A model generated the notes under the pieces. It had not been told where the DNA came from. It did not search any database and worked only from the letters and a program-made list of their open reading frames with translations. From the NCBI GenBank assembly GCA_963817375.1, contig CAWFOB010000002.1:124001-188000 (forward strand): a stretch of 64,000 nt of DNA. The letters run 5' to 3'. The DNA comes from JACVRM01 sp963817375. Its GTDB lineage: Bacteria > Actinomycetota > Thermoleophilia > Gaiellales > Gaiellaceae. The translations under genes and the position numbers were made by a program. Below are positions 41,769-52,200 of this stretch, piece by piece. Positions within the stretch are counted from its first letter, which is position 1. Every line of letters starts with the position of its first letter.

Positions 41769-43996
41769 GCCACGATTCCTCCTTCGTCGGAATCGTGGCT
41801 AGGAAGGACCTCGGCGTACCGGCCAAGGCCCCGGCAATGCTCCTCCGCCACGCGTGCATGCCCCGGGGCGAGCGCGCGGTCGATCCTGGCCCGTAGCTGG
41901 ACGGACGTGCCGTTCGTGCTCACGACGACCGGGTCTCCGGTCGCGATCCCGCGCGCGGCCGCGTCGCGCGGCGCCAGCGCGATCTCTCGCCCCGGGCGCT
42001 GGAACTCGAGCTCGCGGACGCGGTCGACGGCCGGGCCCGAGAACAGCGGGCGGTAGCCGACGAGCCGGAGGCCCTCGGCGCCGACGTCGGTGGGCACCTC
42101 GTCGGCGGGCGCGGTCTCGACCTCGACGGGCGGCGTGCGCGCAGGGAGCGCGGCCGTCTCGCTGACGTCGTCGAACGCCGTGCCGCCGTAGATCCGCTCG
42201 GACAGCTCCTCGAAAAGCAGGATCGGCGAGCCCGGGATCTCGACGCCGAGACGCCGGCCAAGCTCGGCGACCACCGCGGTCTCGTCCGTCGCCGGCGGGA
42301 TCACGGTTCGGCGCTGGCGCTGCAGGCGGCCCTCGAGGTTCATCGTGGTGCCGTCGCGCTCGAGGTAGCTGGTCGCCGGGATGACGACGTCGGCCCAGGA
42401 CGCGAGCCCGCGCCGGTACATGGCGAAGACGAGCACCTTGTCGGCCTGCTCGGCGAGGATGCGCACGTTGGGGTCGGCGGCGGCGTCGTCGCCGGAGACG
42501 ACGAGCAGGCGGAGGGGCTCCGGGTTCACATCGTCGCCGTCGTCCGCGGCGGCCCACGCCTCGGCGACGCCGCGTGCGTTCGGCGTGGACGGCAGGTAGA
42601 AGGCACCGCAGCTCTCCCGCTCGGCGAAGCCGAGGGCGCCGGCGAGGCGCGCGAGATCCTCGCCGCCGCGGCCGCCGGGGCCGGACCAGATCACGACTGC
42701 GCGCTCCGTCTCGCGCAGGCGCCGCCCGAGCGGGCTGCGCCGGTCGGCGAGCCGGCGGCACGCGGCGGCGGCGTTCCCGGCCGGCGCCTGCACCGAGCCG
42801 GACACGCCGACGGTGACGATCTCCGCGCCGCGGCGGCGCGCCGAGCGGATCCAGAGGTCGACGATCGGCGCGCGCTCGGCGACCGCCTCGTCGCCGATCA
42901 CGACGACCAGCTGGGCCGAGCCGATGGCCTTGAGCGGCGCGCGGTAGGCGTCGAGCGCCGGGCTCGTCTGCTCCGGCAGCACGGCCGAGTGCGCGTCGAG
43001 GCCCACGCGCAGGAGCCGCCCGAGCGCGTACGCCTGCTCGAGTGTCTCCGTTCCCGAGAGCGCCGTCAGGATCTGCCCGCCCGCCTCGCGCAGGAGCTCC
43101 TCGGCGGCGTCGATGGCCTGCTCCCACGGCACCGCGCCGAGCTGGCCGCCGGTGCGCACCATCGGCGCAGCGACGCGGTCGCCGGCGTAGATCGACGGCC
43201 AGGCGAAGCGGCCCTTGTCGCAGAGCCAGCCCTCGTCGACCTCGGGGTGGTTCCGGCTCTGCACGCGCTTGACCTTGCCCTCGCGCGTGGTCACCGAGAT
43301 GTTGCAGCCGACCGGGCAGAGCGTGCAGACGCTCGGGACGTTCTGGATCTCCCACGGCCGCGCTTCGAACCGGTAGGCGGTGGATGTGAGCGCGCCGACC
43401 GGGCAGAGCTCGATCACGTTGCCCGAGAACGGCGCCCGGTACGGCTCGTCCTCGAACGTGGCGATCATCGACTGGGCGCCGCGGTTGCGGGCGATCAGCT
43501 GGCCGTCCTCGGCCACGCCCTCGGAGAAGCGCGTGCAGCGGTAGCAGAGGATGCAGCGCTCGCGGTCGAGCGCGATCAGCGGGCTGATCGGGATCGGCTT
43601 GTCGAACGTCCGCTTCATGAACGTCATGCGCGTCTTGCCGGGGCCCCAGCGGAACGTGAGGTCCTGCAGCGGGCACTCGCCGCCCTTGTCGCAGACGGGG
43701 CAGTCGAGCGGGTGGTTGATCAGGAGGAACTCGAGCGTCCCGTTCTGACCCTCGGCCGCCTTCTCCGACGTCTGCGCCGTCTTGACGACGAGCCCGTCCT
43801 GGGCGCTCAGCGTGCAGCCGGCCTGCAGCTTCGGCATGCCCTCGACCTCGACCAGGCACATGCGGCAGGCGCCGACCGCCGGGCCGAGCCGCGGCTCGTA
43901 GCAGAAGACCGGGATCTCGATCCCCGCCTGGATCGCCGTCTCGACGAGGCCCTGGCCCTTCGGCGCCTCGACCTCGCGGCCGTCGATCGTGATCAT
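41765..43996 (-). CDS. nuoG: NADH-quinone oxidoreductase subunit G
   Basis: The 743-residue Fe-S subunit has a 2Fe-2S domain (CYEPRLGPAVGACRMC plus a later Cys), the HPLDCPVCDKGGECPLQD cluster, a ferredoxin-like CILCYRCTRFSE...CPVGAL cluster and the off-path N7 set CTLCPVGC...LCDKGRF, then a molybdopterin-enzyme-like domain. The ATG at 43996 is preferred over an upstream in-frame ATG at 44017 because GGAGG lies five bases before it. It is separated from nuoF by a 130-base gap with a dispersed repeat, the only sizeable gap in the operon. Confidence 0.94.
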   Translation of the reverse strand: MITIDGREVEAPKGQGLVETAIQAGIEIPVFCYEPRLGPAVGACRMCLVEVEGMPKLQAGCTLSAQDGLVVKTAQTSEKAAEGQNGTLEFLLINHPLDCPVCDKGGECPLQDLTFRWGPGKTRMTFMKRTFDKPIPISPLIALDRERCILCYRCTRFSEGVAEDGQLIARNRGAQSMIATFEDEPYRAPFSGNVIELCPVGALTSTAYRFEARPWEIQNVPSVCTLCPVGCNISVTTREGKVKRVQSRNHPEVDEGWLCDKGRFAWPSIYAGDRVAAPMVRTGGQLGAVPWEQAIDAAEELLREAGGQILTALSGTETLEQAYALGRLLRVGLDAHSAVLPEQTSPALDAYRAPLKAIGSAQLVVVIGDEAVAERAPIVDLWIRSARRRGAEIVTVGVSGSVQAPAGNAAAACRRLADRRSPLGRRLRETERAVVIWSGPGGRGGEDLARLAGALGFAERESCGAFYLPSTPNARGVAEAWAAADDGDDVNPEPLRLLVVSGDDAAADPNVRILAEQADKVLVFAMYRRGLASWADVVIPATSYLERDGTTMNLEGRLQRQRRTVIPPATDETAVVAELGRRLGVEIPGSPILLFEELSERIYGGTAFDDVSETAALPARTPPVEVETAPADEVPTDVGAEGLRLVGYRPLFSGPAVDRVRELEFQRPGREIALAPRDAAARGIATGDPVVVSTNGTSVQLRARIDRALAPGHARVAEEHCRGLGRYAEVLPSHDSDEGGIVA

Positions 43997-44027
43997 GACC
44001 ACCTCCGGGACGCTCATGGCATCACCG

Positions 44028-44062
44028 CCAGGGGCTGTCCCCGCAGGGGGCTGTCCCAAGTG
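44028..44062. repeat. Dispersed GGGGCTGTCCCC repeat, copy 2
   Basis: This is the second 35-base copy of the unit at 22442-22476, differing at two positions and in the same orientation. It lies in the gap between nuoF and nuoG of an otherwise overlapping operon, antisense to the transcript. The remaining 64 bases towards nuoF contain ACGTTCGAAC-like sequence but no tRNA-like fold I could close. Confidence 0.7.
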
Positions 44063-44126
44063 GCTCGCGCGACGAACACGTTCGAACCCGACACCCGCCC
44101 CATTCGGCAAGAGGCCTGAAGCAGCA

Positions 44127-45438
<1,312 letters not shown>

Positions 45439-45446
<8 letters not shown>

Positions 45447-45909
45447 TCCGCAGCTCCTCGACGATCGCCGGCACGTCCTCGGGCTGGACCGGCTCGCGGT
45501 AGCGGTGGTCGACCGCGACGACGGTGGCCCAGCCGCAGCCGCCCGCGCACTCGACCGTGCGCAGCGTGACCTCGCCGTCCTCGGTCGTCTCGCCCGGGCC
45601 GATCCCGAGCTCGGCCTGGAACGCCTCGAGCACGCGCTGTGCGCCGACGAGCGCGCAGGAGACGTTCGTGCACACCTCGACCAGGTGGCGGCCGACGGGG
45701 GCCAGGTGGAACATGTCGTAGAACGACGCGACCGACTCGCAGTAGGCCGGCGTCGTGCCGAGCGCGTCCGCGACCTCGCGTAGGGCGTCGGGCGACAGCC
45801 AGCCGTAGCGCTCCTGCGCAAGGCGCAGCGCCGGCAGCGTCGCCGAACGGCCGTCGGGGTACTCGGCCATCATCCCCTCGATCTCGCGCGCGAGCGAGCG
45901 GGCGCTCAC
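45439..45909 (-). CDS. nuoE: NADH-quinone oxidoreductase subunit E
   Basis: The 156-residue thioredoxin-like subunit holds the 2Fe-2S cluster N1a with ligands in VEVCTNVSCALVGA and VECAGGCGWATV. The helical N-terminal part (LPALRLAQERYGWLSPDALR) is typical. The GTG start overlaps the nuoD stop by four bases. Confidence 0.95.
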
Positions 45910-47198
45910 CGGTCGACCTCGCCCATCACGGTGTCGAGCGAGCCGACGATCGCGATCAGGTCGGCGACGAGCGCGTCCGACATGCACGTCGCCGTCGCCT
46001 CGAGCGCGACCAACGACGGGGCGCGGAACTTGACGCGCCACGGCTTCGGGCCGCCGTCGGACACGACGTAGCAGCCGAACTCGCCGCGCGGCGACTCGAC
46101 GGCCACGTAGACCTCCCCCTCCGGGACTCGATAGCCCTCGGTGACGATCTTGAAGTGGTGGATCAGCGACTCCATCGAGGTGTGCAGCTCCTCCCGCGGC
46201 GGAAGCACGACCTTGCGGTCGTCCGCGATCCACGGCTCGTCCTGCATGCCCTCGAGCCGGTCGAGGCACTGGACGACGATCCGGGTGGATTCGCGCATCT
46301 CCTCCATGTGGACGCGGTAGCGGTCGTAGACGTCGCCGTGGAAGTAGACCGGGACGCGGAAGTCGACCTCCGGGTAGGCGAGGTAGGGCTCGTCCTTGCG
46401 CAGGTCCCAGTTGATGCCCGAGGCGCGCAGCACCGGGCCTGACTGGCCGAGCGCGATCGCATCGTCGGCGGACAGCAGCCCGATCCCACGTGTCCGCTCG
46501 AGCCAGATGCCGTTGCGGTCGACGAGGTTCTCGTACTCGTCGACGCCCTTGGGCATCTTCCGCGTGAAGGAGCGGCACGCGTCGTAGAACCCGACCGGGA
46601 TGTCCTCGGCGAGGCCGCCGGTCTGGAAGTACCGCGTGTGCATGCGCACGCCGGTGACCATCTCGAAGAGGTCGAGGATGGTGTCGCGCTCGCGGAACGT
46701 GTACCAGAACATCGAGATCGCCCCGATCTCGAGCGCGGCCGTCCCCAGCCAGACCAGGTGCGAGTGGATCCGGTTCAGCTCGCAGAGCAGCGTTCGCATC
46801 CAGGTCGCCCTGCGCGGCACCTCGATGCCGAGCAGCTTCTCGATCGCGAGCACGAACGCGAGCTCGTTGTTCTGGAAGGCGAGGTAGTCGATCCGCTCCG
46901 GGTACGTGATCGCCTTCCACCAGGTACGTGATTCCATCGTCTTCTCGAAGCCGGTATGCAGGTAGCCGACCACCGCGCGCAGGCCGACGACGCGCTCACC
47001 ATTGAGCTCGATCACCAGCCGGAGGACGCCGTGCGTGGACGGGTGGTTCGGGCCGAAGTTGATCTCCAGCACGTCGCCGGAGTCGCGCAGCACCTGCGGC
47101 ACCTCGAGGATCGTCGGGATGTTCGCCGGGATGCGGCTGCCCTCGTAGATCGGAGGGCGCGCGTCGGCGTCGGTGCCCGGGCGGGTGGTGACCGTCAT
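45906..47198 (-). CDS. nuoD: NADH-quinone oxidoreductase subunit D
   Basis: The 430-residue subunit lines the quinone site with subunit B. It has INFGPNHPSTHGVLRLVIEL (quinone-binding His loop), GYLHTGFEKTMESRTWWKA, ELNRIHSHLVWLGTAALEIG and the final GSLDTVMGEVDR. All residues of the quinone-binding loop are intact. It overlaps nuoC and nuoE by four bases each. Confidence 0.96.
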   Translation of the reverse strand: MTVTTRPGTDADARPPIYEGSRIPANIPTILEVPQVLRDSGDVLEINFGPNHPSTHGVLRLVIELNGERVVGLRAVVGYLHTGFEKTMESRTWWKAITYPERIDYLAFQNNELAFVLAIEKLLGIEVPRRATWMRTLLCELNRIHSHLVWLGTAALEIGAISMFWYTFRERDTILDLFEMVTGVRMHTRYFQTGGLAEDIPVGFYDACRSFTRKMPKGVDEYENLVDRNGIWLERTRGIGLLSADDAIALGQSGPVLRASGINWDLRKDEPYLAYPEVDFRVPVYFHGDVYDRYRVHMEEMRESTRIVVQCLDRLEGMQDEPWIADDRKVVLPPREELHTSMESLIHHFKIVTEGYRVPEGEVYVAVESPRGEFGCYVVSDGGPKPWRVKFRAPSLVALEATATCMSDALVADLIAIVGSLDTVMGEVDR

Positions 47199-47794
47199 TC
47201 TTCGCCGGAGAAGCGGACGGGCTCGCCGCCGATCGGGTAGTCCTTGCGCAGCGGGTGTCCGACCCAGTCGTCCTCCAGGAGGATCCGGCTCAGGTTCGGG
47301 TGGCCGGCGACCGGGATGCCCATGAGATCCCAGGCCTCCCGCTCGTGCCAGTCGGCGGTCGGCCAGACCGGCACGACGCTGTCGATCTGCTCGCCGTCGT
47401 CGAGCCACACCTGGACGCGCACACGTGGCGCGCCCTCGCGCAGCGCAAGCAGGTGGTAGTTCATCGCAAAGCGCTTCGGCTTCGGCTCCGGCTTGCGCGC
47501 GTAGCCCTGCGAGCTGAGCGTGTTGATGTCGCGGCCGGACGCGGTGCCGATGTAGCCGGCCACCTCCTTCTTGCCCCAGCCCAGGTAGTCGGCGGCGGTG
47601 ACGTCGGACAGGAACCAGAAGCCCATGTCGTCGCGCAGGTAACGGCACGCCTCGATGAGCCGCGGGGCGTCGACGACGAGCGTGACCTCGCCGTGCTCCT
47701 CCTTCGTCTCCACGAGCCCCGGCACGCCGAGGTAGCGCTCGACGCCGGCAGCCGGCGCAGGCGCCCGGCGGAGCGGCGCGCCCTCGGCGGTCAC
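47195..47794 (-). CDS. nuoC: NADH-quinone oxidoreductase subunit C
   Basis: The 199-residue peripheral-arm subunit has FLSDVTAADYLGWG, YHLLALREGAPRVRVQVWL and the family signature WHEREAWDLMGIPVAGHPNL ending with LRKDYPIGGEPVRF. It is separate from nuoD, as in most actinobacteria. The GTG start overlaps the nuoB stop. Confidence 0.95.
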   Translation of the reverse strand: MTAEGAPLRRAPAPAAGVERYLGVPGLVETKEEHGEVTLVVDAPRLIEACRYLRDDMGFWFLSDVTAADYLGWGKKEVAGYIGTASGRDINTLSSQGYARKPEPKPKRFAMNYHLLALREGAPRVRVQVWLDDGEQIDSVVPVWPTADWHEREAWDLMGIPVAGHPNLSRILLEDDWVGHPLRKDYPIGGEPVRFSGEE

Positions 47795-48378
47795 GTGGCG
47801 ACTCCGCGCAGCTCGTAGGCGGGCGGGATCCCGGCCTGCACCTTCTCGTGCAGCCGGACGATGCCCTCCATGAGCGCCTCGGGCCGCGGCGGGCAGCCGG
47901 GCACGTGGATGTCGACCGGGACGATCTTGTCGACGCCCTGGAGGACGGCGTAGTTGTTGAACATGCCCCCGGAGCTCGCGCAGGCGCCCATCGCGATCAC
48001 CCATTTCGGCTCGAGCATCTGGTCGTAGATCTGGCGGAGCGGTGCCGCCATCTTGTGGGCGACGCGCCCCGAGACGATCAGCAGGTCTGCCTGCCGCGGC
48101 GACGAGCGGAACGCCTCCATGCCGAACCGCGCGATGTCGTAGCGCGAGGCGACGATCGACATCATCTCGATCGCGCAGCACGCAAGCCCGAACGTGTCCG
48201 GCCACATCGACTTCGCCTGCGCCCAGGCGACGGCCTTCTCGAGCGTCGTCAACCCGAGCTTCTGCTCCAGGTCGCCCCCGAGCTCCTCCTCGAAGACCCC
48301 GGGCCCGCGCCCCTTCATCAGCACGCGCTCGCTCTTCAGGCCGAAGTCGGCCAGGCGCTTGGAGCGGTTCACCGCCAC
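47791..48378 (-). CDS. nuoB: NADH-quinone oxidoreductase subunit B
   Basis: The 195-residue subunit carries the terminal 4Fe-4S cluster N2, with ligands in FGLACCAIEMM (adjacent Cys pair), MGACASSGGMF and VPGCPPRPEALM. It hands electrons to quinone. Its start lies ten bases inside the nuoA 3' end. Confidence 0.96.
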   Translation of the reverse strand: MAVNRSKRLADFGLKSERVLMKGRGPGVFEEELGGDLEQKLGLTTLEKAVAWAQAKSMWPDTFGLACCAIEMMSIVASRYDIARFGMEAFRSSPRQADLLIVSGRVAHKMAAPLRQIYDQMLEPKWVIAMGACASSGGMFNNYAVLQGVDKIVPVDIHVPGCPPRPEALMEGIVRLHEKVQAGIPPAYELRGVAT

Positions 48379-48731
48379 GTCAGGGCCCCCTTCCGCCAGA
48401 TGTAGACATACGCGAGCGCGAGGATCGCGACGAAGAACATCAGCTCCCAGAAGGCGAACCAGCCGAGGTCGTTGAGCACCACCGCGAGCGGGTAGAGGAA
48501 CACGATCTCGATGTCGAAGACGATGAAGAGCATTGCCGTCAGGTAGAAGCTGACGGTGAAGCGCTGCGCCGGCGGCGGCCCGAGCGAGACGCCGGACTCG
48601 AAGGGGATCTCACGGACGCGGGTGAGCTTCCTCGGCCGCTGTGCGAATGCGAACGACGCAAAGATCATGGTGGCCGGGATCGCGACCGCGAGGATCCCGT
48701 AGATCAGGAACGGCAGCCACTCTCCGAGCAC
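48369..48731 (-). CDS. nuoA: NADH-quinone oxidoreductase subunit A
   Basis: The 120-residue, three-helix subunit has the loop FESGVSLGPPPAQRF (with Ser in place of the more common Cys after ESG) and a VFDIEIVFLYPLAVV helix with conserved acidic residues. It is the first gene of the nuoA-N operon. The GTG start has TACGGT nine bases upstream on the minus strand and no clear ribosome site. Confidence 0.94.
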   Translation of the reverse strand: MLGEWLPFLIYGILAVAIPATMIFASFAFAQRPRKLTRVREIPFESGVSLGPPPAQRFTVSFYLTAMLFIVFDIEIVFLYPLAVVLNDLGWFAFWELMFFVAILALAYVYIWRKGALTWR

Positions 48732-48740
48732 GCGGGAGGC

Positions 48741-48746
48741 ACCGTA
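48741..48746 (-). promoter_or_regulatory. -10 element of the nuo operon
   Basis: TACGGT on the minus strand lies nine bases before the nuoA GTG. Transcription may therefore begin at or just before the start codon. The remaining roughly 100 bases to the divergent IscA gene show no other motif I trust. Confidence 0.42.
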
Positions 48747-48847
48747 CCAATCCCCGGACGCCCTGGCACGAGGTGAGGCGAAAACGGCTATTCAATGCGC
48801 GTACGCGGTGTCACAAAGTCCGCCGCGGCGCCCGGGAGCGAGCAAGC

Positions 48848-48859
48848 TACACTGAGACC
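48848..48859 (+). promoter_or_regulatory. Leaderless-type -10 element
   Basis: TACACT (48848-48853), GAGACC, then GTG at 48860. Confidence 0.52.
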
Positions 48860-49273
48860 GTGGCGACCACCGAACAGCCGGTCCAGCTCGTTTCGCTCAC
48901 CGAGGCGGCCGCGTCGAAGATCAAGACGCTCCTCGCCGAAGAACAGGGTGACGAGCTCGGCGTCCTGCGGATCGCGGTCCAGGGCGGCGGCTGCTCGGGC
49001 TTCCAGTACGCGCTCGGCTTCGACCGCGCGGCCTCCGAAGGCGACCTCGAGATGACCGTGCACGGCGTCGACGTCGTCGTCGACCCGTACAGCGCGCCGT
49101 ACCTGCGCGGCACGGAGATCGACTTCGTGGACGGCCTTCAGGGCGGCTTCGCCATCAACAACCCGAACGTCGTCGCTGCCTGCGGGTGCGGGCACTCGTT
49201 CCAGGTCGACGACGAGACGGGTGAGCCGGTCGAGGCTGCTGGTGGCGGCTGCGGCTCCGGCTGCGCGCACTAG
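48860..49273 (+). CDS. erpA: IscA/ErpA-type Fe-S carrier (HesB family)
   Basis: The 137-residue A-type carrier has VSLTEAAASKIKTLLAEEQG, the first ligand Cys in VQGGGCSGFQYALGF and the CGCGHSF pair. It passes Fe-S clusters to apo-proteins, plausibly the divergently encoded complex I subunits. After the normal domain end there is an extra tail, GEPVEAAGGGCGSGCAH, with two more cysteines in a glycine-rich setting. The GTG is set by the -10 hexamer; the frame is open to 48641. Confidence 0.9.
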   Translation: MATTEQPVQLVSLTEAAASKIKTLLAEEQGDELGVLRIAVQGGGCSGFQYALGFDRAASEGDLEMTVHGVDVVVDPYSAPYLRGTEIDFVDGLQGGFAINNPNVVAACGCGHSFQVDDETGEPVEAAGGGCGSGCAH

Positions 49274-49297
49274 CCCTCCAGGAAGCCCCTCCGTAGG

Positions 49298-49326
49298 TTG
49301 TACCCGGCCGAGGCGTTTAGTACGTT
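49298..49326 (+). promoter_or_regulatory. Sigma70-like promoter
   Basis: TTGTAC (49298-49303), a 17-base spacer and TACGTT (49321-49326) form a good housekeeping promoter for the membrane-protein gene, giving a leader of about 30 bases that contains its ribosome site. Confidence 0.55.
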
Positions 49327-49362
49327 CGCCGCGTCCACTTCCGATCTGAGGGGGGTTCATCA

Positions 49363-49833
49363 ATGGCAGGAGTCCACCGGGTTTGCCGGTCGATCCTGAA
49401 GTGGTTCTCCGCGCTGTACGTCGTCGCGATCATCGTCCAGATCTTCCTGGCCGGCGAAGGCATCTTCCGGATGTCCGTCATCAAGAACTCTGAAGACTGC
49501 GACAAAGGGGCGCCCCACTGCGTCACGAACTCGACCACCCTGGACGCGCATCGGGGCCTCGGCTTCTTCCTGACCATGCCGGGCGCCCTGCTCTTCCTGA
49601 TCATTGCGCTGCTTGCCTGGCACCCCGATACGCGGGTACGCATCGTCTCGATCCTGGCGCCGATTCTCGCCTTCGTGCAGATCGTTCTTGCGGGCATCGG
49701 CGGGTATGTCGCCGGCCTCCATCCGGTGAACGCCGTCCTCGTGCTCGGGCTGTTCGGCTGGCTGGCCTGGACGCTGTTCCGTCAGCCGCAGGAGGCGGTG
49801 GCGACCGAGCCCGCGATGGCCAGTTCCCCCTGA
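49363..49833 (+). CDS. Four-helix membrane protein (DUF6220-like)
   Basis: The 156-residue protein has four hydrophobic helices (ILKWFSALYVVAIIVQIFLA; LGFFLTMPGALLFLIIALLA; IVSILAPILAFVQIVLAGIG; VLVLGLFGWLAWTLF) with a DAHRGLGFF His between the first and second and a two-Cys loop (EDCDKGAPHC). This layout resembles DUF6220/cytochrome-b561-like small membrane proteins. A strong GAGGGGGG ribosome site precedes the ATG, in contrast to the leaderless neighbours. Function is unknown. Confidence 0.72.
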   Translation: MAGVHRVCRSILKWFSALYVVAIIVQIFLAGEGIFRMSVIKNSEDCDKGAPHCVTNSTTLDAHRGLGFFLTMPGALLFLIIALLAWHPDTRVRIVSILAPILAFVQIVLAGIGGYVAGLHPVNAVLVLGLFGWLAWTLFRQPQEAVATEPAMASSP

Positions 49834-49863
49834 CCTGACCGGCTTGCGGGCGGGCGCGCCCGC

Positions 49864-49875
49864 TAGGGTCATCGC
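49864..49875 (+). promoter_or_regulatory. Leaderless-type -10 element
   Basis: TAGGGT (49864-49869), CATCGC, then GTG at 49876. Confidence 0.52.
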
Positions 49876-51255
49876 GTGAGCGCGCCCGCCCGCCCGTTCC
49901 GCGTTGCCGTGGTCGGCTCCGGGCCGGCCGGGTTCTATGCCGCGGGCGCCCTCCTGGCGGCCGATCCGCCGGCCGAGGTCGACCTCTACGACCGGCTGCC
50001 GACGCCCTGGGGGCTCGTCCGTCTCGGCGTCGCGCCCGACCACCCGAAGATCAAGGACGTCTCGCGCGCCTTCGAGAAGATCGCCGCGCGGCCTGGGTTT
50101 CGCTTCCTCGGCAACGTCGAGGTCGGCCGGGACATCACGCCCGACGAGCTGCGCCGCTGCTATGACGCGGTCGTCTACGCGTTCGGCGCGCAGACCGGCC
50201 GGCATCTCGGCATCCCCGGCGAGGAGCTTCCGGGCTGCTGGGGCGCCACCGAGTTCGTCGCCTGGTACAACGGCCACCCCGACTTCCAGGACGTCCCGTT
50301 CGACCTCGACGTCGAGCGGGTCGTGGTCGTCGGCGCCGGGAACGTGGCGCTCGACGTTGCTCGGATGCTCGCCCTGACCGAGGAGGAGCTGGCCCCGACC
50401 GACACCACCGACGCCGCCGCCCTGGCGATCGTCCGCTCGCCGCTGAAGGAGATCGTCGTGGTCGCGCGGCGCGGGCCTGCCCAGGCTGCCTTCACCACGC
50501 CCGAGCTCAAGGAGATGGGCGAGCTCCAGGGCGCTGACGTCGCCGTCGACCCGGCCCAGCTCGAGCTGGATCCCGCGAGCGCCGCGTTCGCGGAGTCGGA
50601 CACGAACGCACGCCGCAACATGGAAGTGCTGCGCGAGCTGGCCGCGCGCCCGGCCGCGGGCAAGCCGCGCCTCGTGCGCTTCCAGTTCTGCGTCTCACCG
50701 GTCGCCGTCCTCGGCGAAGAGCGCGTCGAGGCGGTCGAGCTCGTGCACAACCGGCTCTCCAGCGACGACACGGGCCGCGTGAGCGCGGTCGCGACGGACG
50801 AGCGCGAGGCGATCCCCGCAGGCCTGGTCTTCCGCAGCGTCGGCTACCACGGCGTCCCGCTCGACGGTGTCCCGTTCGACGAGCGGCGCGGCACGATCCC
50901 GAACGACAGCGGCCGCGTCGGCGACGGCGTCTACTGCGCGGGGTGGATCAAGCGCGGGCCGACCGGCGTCATCGGCACCAACAAGAAGGACGCGACGGAG
51001 ACCGTCGAGCTGCTGCTCTCCGACTGGCGCGAGGGGCGGCTTCCGCAGGCCGAGCGGCCCGATCCGGCCATGCCGCTCGAGCTGCTCGCCGAGCGTGGCG
51101 TCGAGGTCGTCTCGTACGCGGGCTGGGAGAGGCTGGACGCCGCGGAGCGCGCGGCCGGCGAGCTGCGCGGCAAGCCGCGCGTCAAGCGGGTTACCTGGGA
51201 CGACCTGCTCGCGGCGGCGCGCGGCGAGGCGGGGCGCCCGCTCAGCCCCGCCTGA
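49876..51255 (+). CDS. fprA: Ferredoxin-NADP reductase (FprA type)
   Basis: The 459-residue flavoprotein resembles mycobacterial FprA and adrenodoxin reductase: FAD-binding VAVVGSGPAGFYAAGAL, DRLPTPWGLVRLGVAPDHPK, NADP-binding VVVVGAGNVALDVARML and the C-terminal CAGWIKRGPTGVIGTNKKDA. It moves electrons between NADPH and ferredoxin, serving P450s or Fe-S synthesis. The C-terminal 70 residues (PLELLAERGVEVVSYAGWER) are the usual actinobacterial extension. livH follows twelve bases after the stop. Confidence 0.93.
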   Translation: MSAPARPFRVAVVGSGPAGFYAAGALLAADPPAEVDLYDRLPTPWGLVRLGVAPDHPKIKDVSRAFEKIAARPGFRFLGNVEVGRDITPDELRRCYDAVVYAFGAQTGRHLGIPGEELPGCWGATEFVAWYNGHPDFQDVPFDLDVERVVVVGAGNVALDVARMLALTEEELAPTDTTDAAALAIVRSPLKEIVVVARRGPAQAAFTTPELKEMGELQGADVAVDPAQLELDPASAAFAESDTNARRNMEVLRELAARPAAGKPRLVRFQFCVSPVAVLGEERVEAVELVHNRLSSDDTGRVSAVATDEREAIPAGLVFRSVGYHGVPLDGVPFDERRGTIPNDSGRVGDGVYCAGWIKRGPTGVIGTNKKDATETVELLLSDWREGRLPQAERPDPAMPLELLAERGVEVVSYAGWERLDAAERAAGELRGKPRVKRVTWDDLLAAARGEAGRPLSPA

Positions 51256-51267
51256 CGAAGCGCGGTC

Positions 51268-52200
51268 GTGGCGCTCGCCTTCCAGGTGCTCGTGACGGGC
51301 GCGGCGGCAGGCGCCGTCTACGGGCTCGTCGCCGTCGGCCACTCGCTCGTCTACCGCCTGACCGGGGTCGTCAACTTCGCGTACGGCGACCTTGTCGGCC
51401 TCGCCGTCTTCACCACACTGCTGGTCGCCGCGGGCACCGGGCCGGTCACGCAGACGAGCATCGGCGGCCCCCGCTTCCTCGTCGCGCTAGTCGCAGGGGT
51501 CGTTGTCTGCACGGCTGCCTCAGCCGGCACCTACCTCTTCGCGATCCAGCCGTACCTCGAGCGCGGGTCCACGATCGGCTGGGTCGGCGCCACCCTGGCG
51601 GTCGCCTTCGCATTGAACGCGCTCGTCGCTCTTATATTCACGCGCGCGAGCTATGTGATCCCCGACGCGCTGCCGTTTCGCCGGGTCGGCACCGGCGGCT
51701 ACTTCGCGGTCGGCGACGTCGAGGTCCAGGCGCGAGCGTTCTTCGTGATCGCGGTCGGCATCGCGCTCGCCGCCGCGGCGTCGCTCGTCCTCGCGCGGAC
51801 CCGGTTCGGACGGGCGCTGCGCGCGATCGCGGACGACGCCGACGCGGCGAGCATGATGGGCGTCCCGGTGCAGACGCTCGTCGCGGCCGCGTTCGGGCTG
51901 TGCGGCGCGCTCGCGGGGCTGGCGGCGATCGTGGCGGCGCCGAGCGCCTCGTTCTCCACGCAGACGGGGCTGCTGCTCGGCGTGAAGGGCCTCGTCGCAG
52001 CGCTCCTCGTCCGCTTCGGGTCGCCGTGGCGCGCGTTCGGCGCCGGGGTTGCGCTCGGGATCGCCGAGGCGGCGATCGCCGGCCTCACCGTTGCGGGGTA
52101 CGAGGTCGGGCCCGAGTACCGCGAGGTGCTCCCGATCGCGGCCGTCCTGCTGCTGGTCGCGCTGCGCCCGCCGCGGCAGGCGCTGGAGGAGCAGGAATGA
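51268..52200 (+). CDS. livH: Branched-chain amino-acid ABC permease (LivH type)
   Basis: The 310-residue permease has eight or so helices and the LivH landmarks GAVYGLVAVGHSLVYRLTGV, VNFAYGDLVGLAVF and RTRFGRALRAIADDADAASM with the EAA-like coupling loop. It imports branched-chain or other hydrophobic amino acids together with the LivMG fusion and a LivK-type binding protein encoded downstream. Its stop overlaps the livMG start by four bases. The GTG start follows fprA closely, so one transcript may include all. Confidence 0.88.
   Translation: MALAFQVLVTGAAAGAVYGLVAVGHSLVYRLTGVVNFAYGDLVGLAVFTTLLVAAGTGPVTQTSIGGPRFLVALVAGVVVCTAASAGTYLFAIQPYLERGSTIGWVGATLAVAFALNALVALIFTRASYVIPDALPFRRVGTGGYFAVGDVEVQARAFFVIAVGIALAAAASLVLARTRFGRALRAIADDADAASMMGVPVQTLVAAAFGLCGALAGLAAIVAAPSASFSTQTGLLLGVKGLVAALLVRFGSPWRAFGAGVALGIAEAAIAGLTVAGYEVGPEYREVLPIAAVLLLVALRPPRQALEEQE

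Noticed and set aside
44063..44126. TTCGAAC segment between nuoF and nuoG as a tRNA or tmRNA fragment
   Set aside because: A T-loop-like heptamer is present, but no acceptor or anticodon stem can be closed around it.
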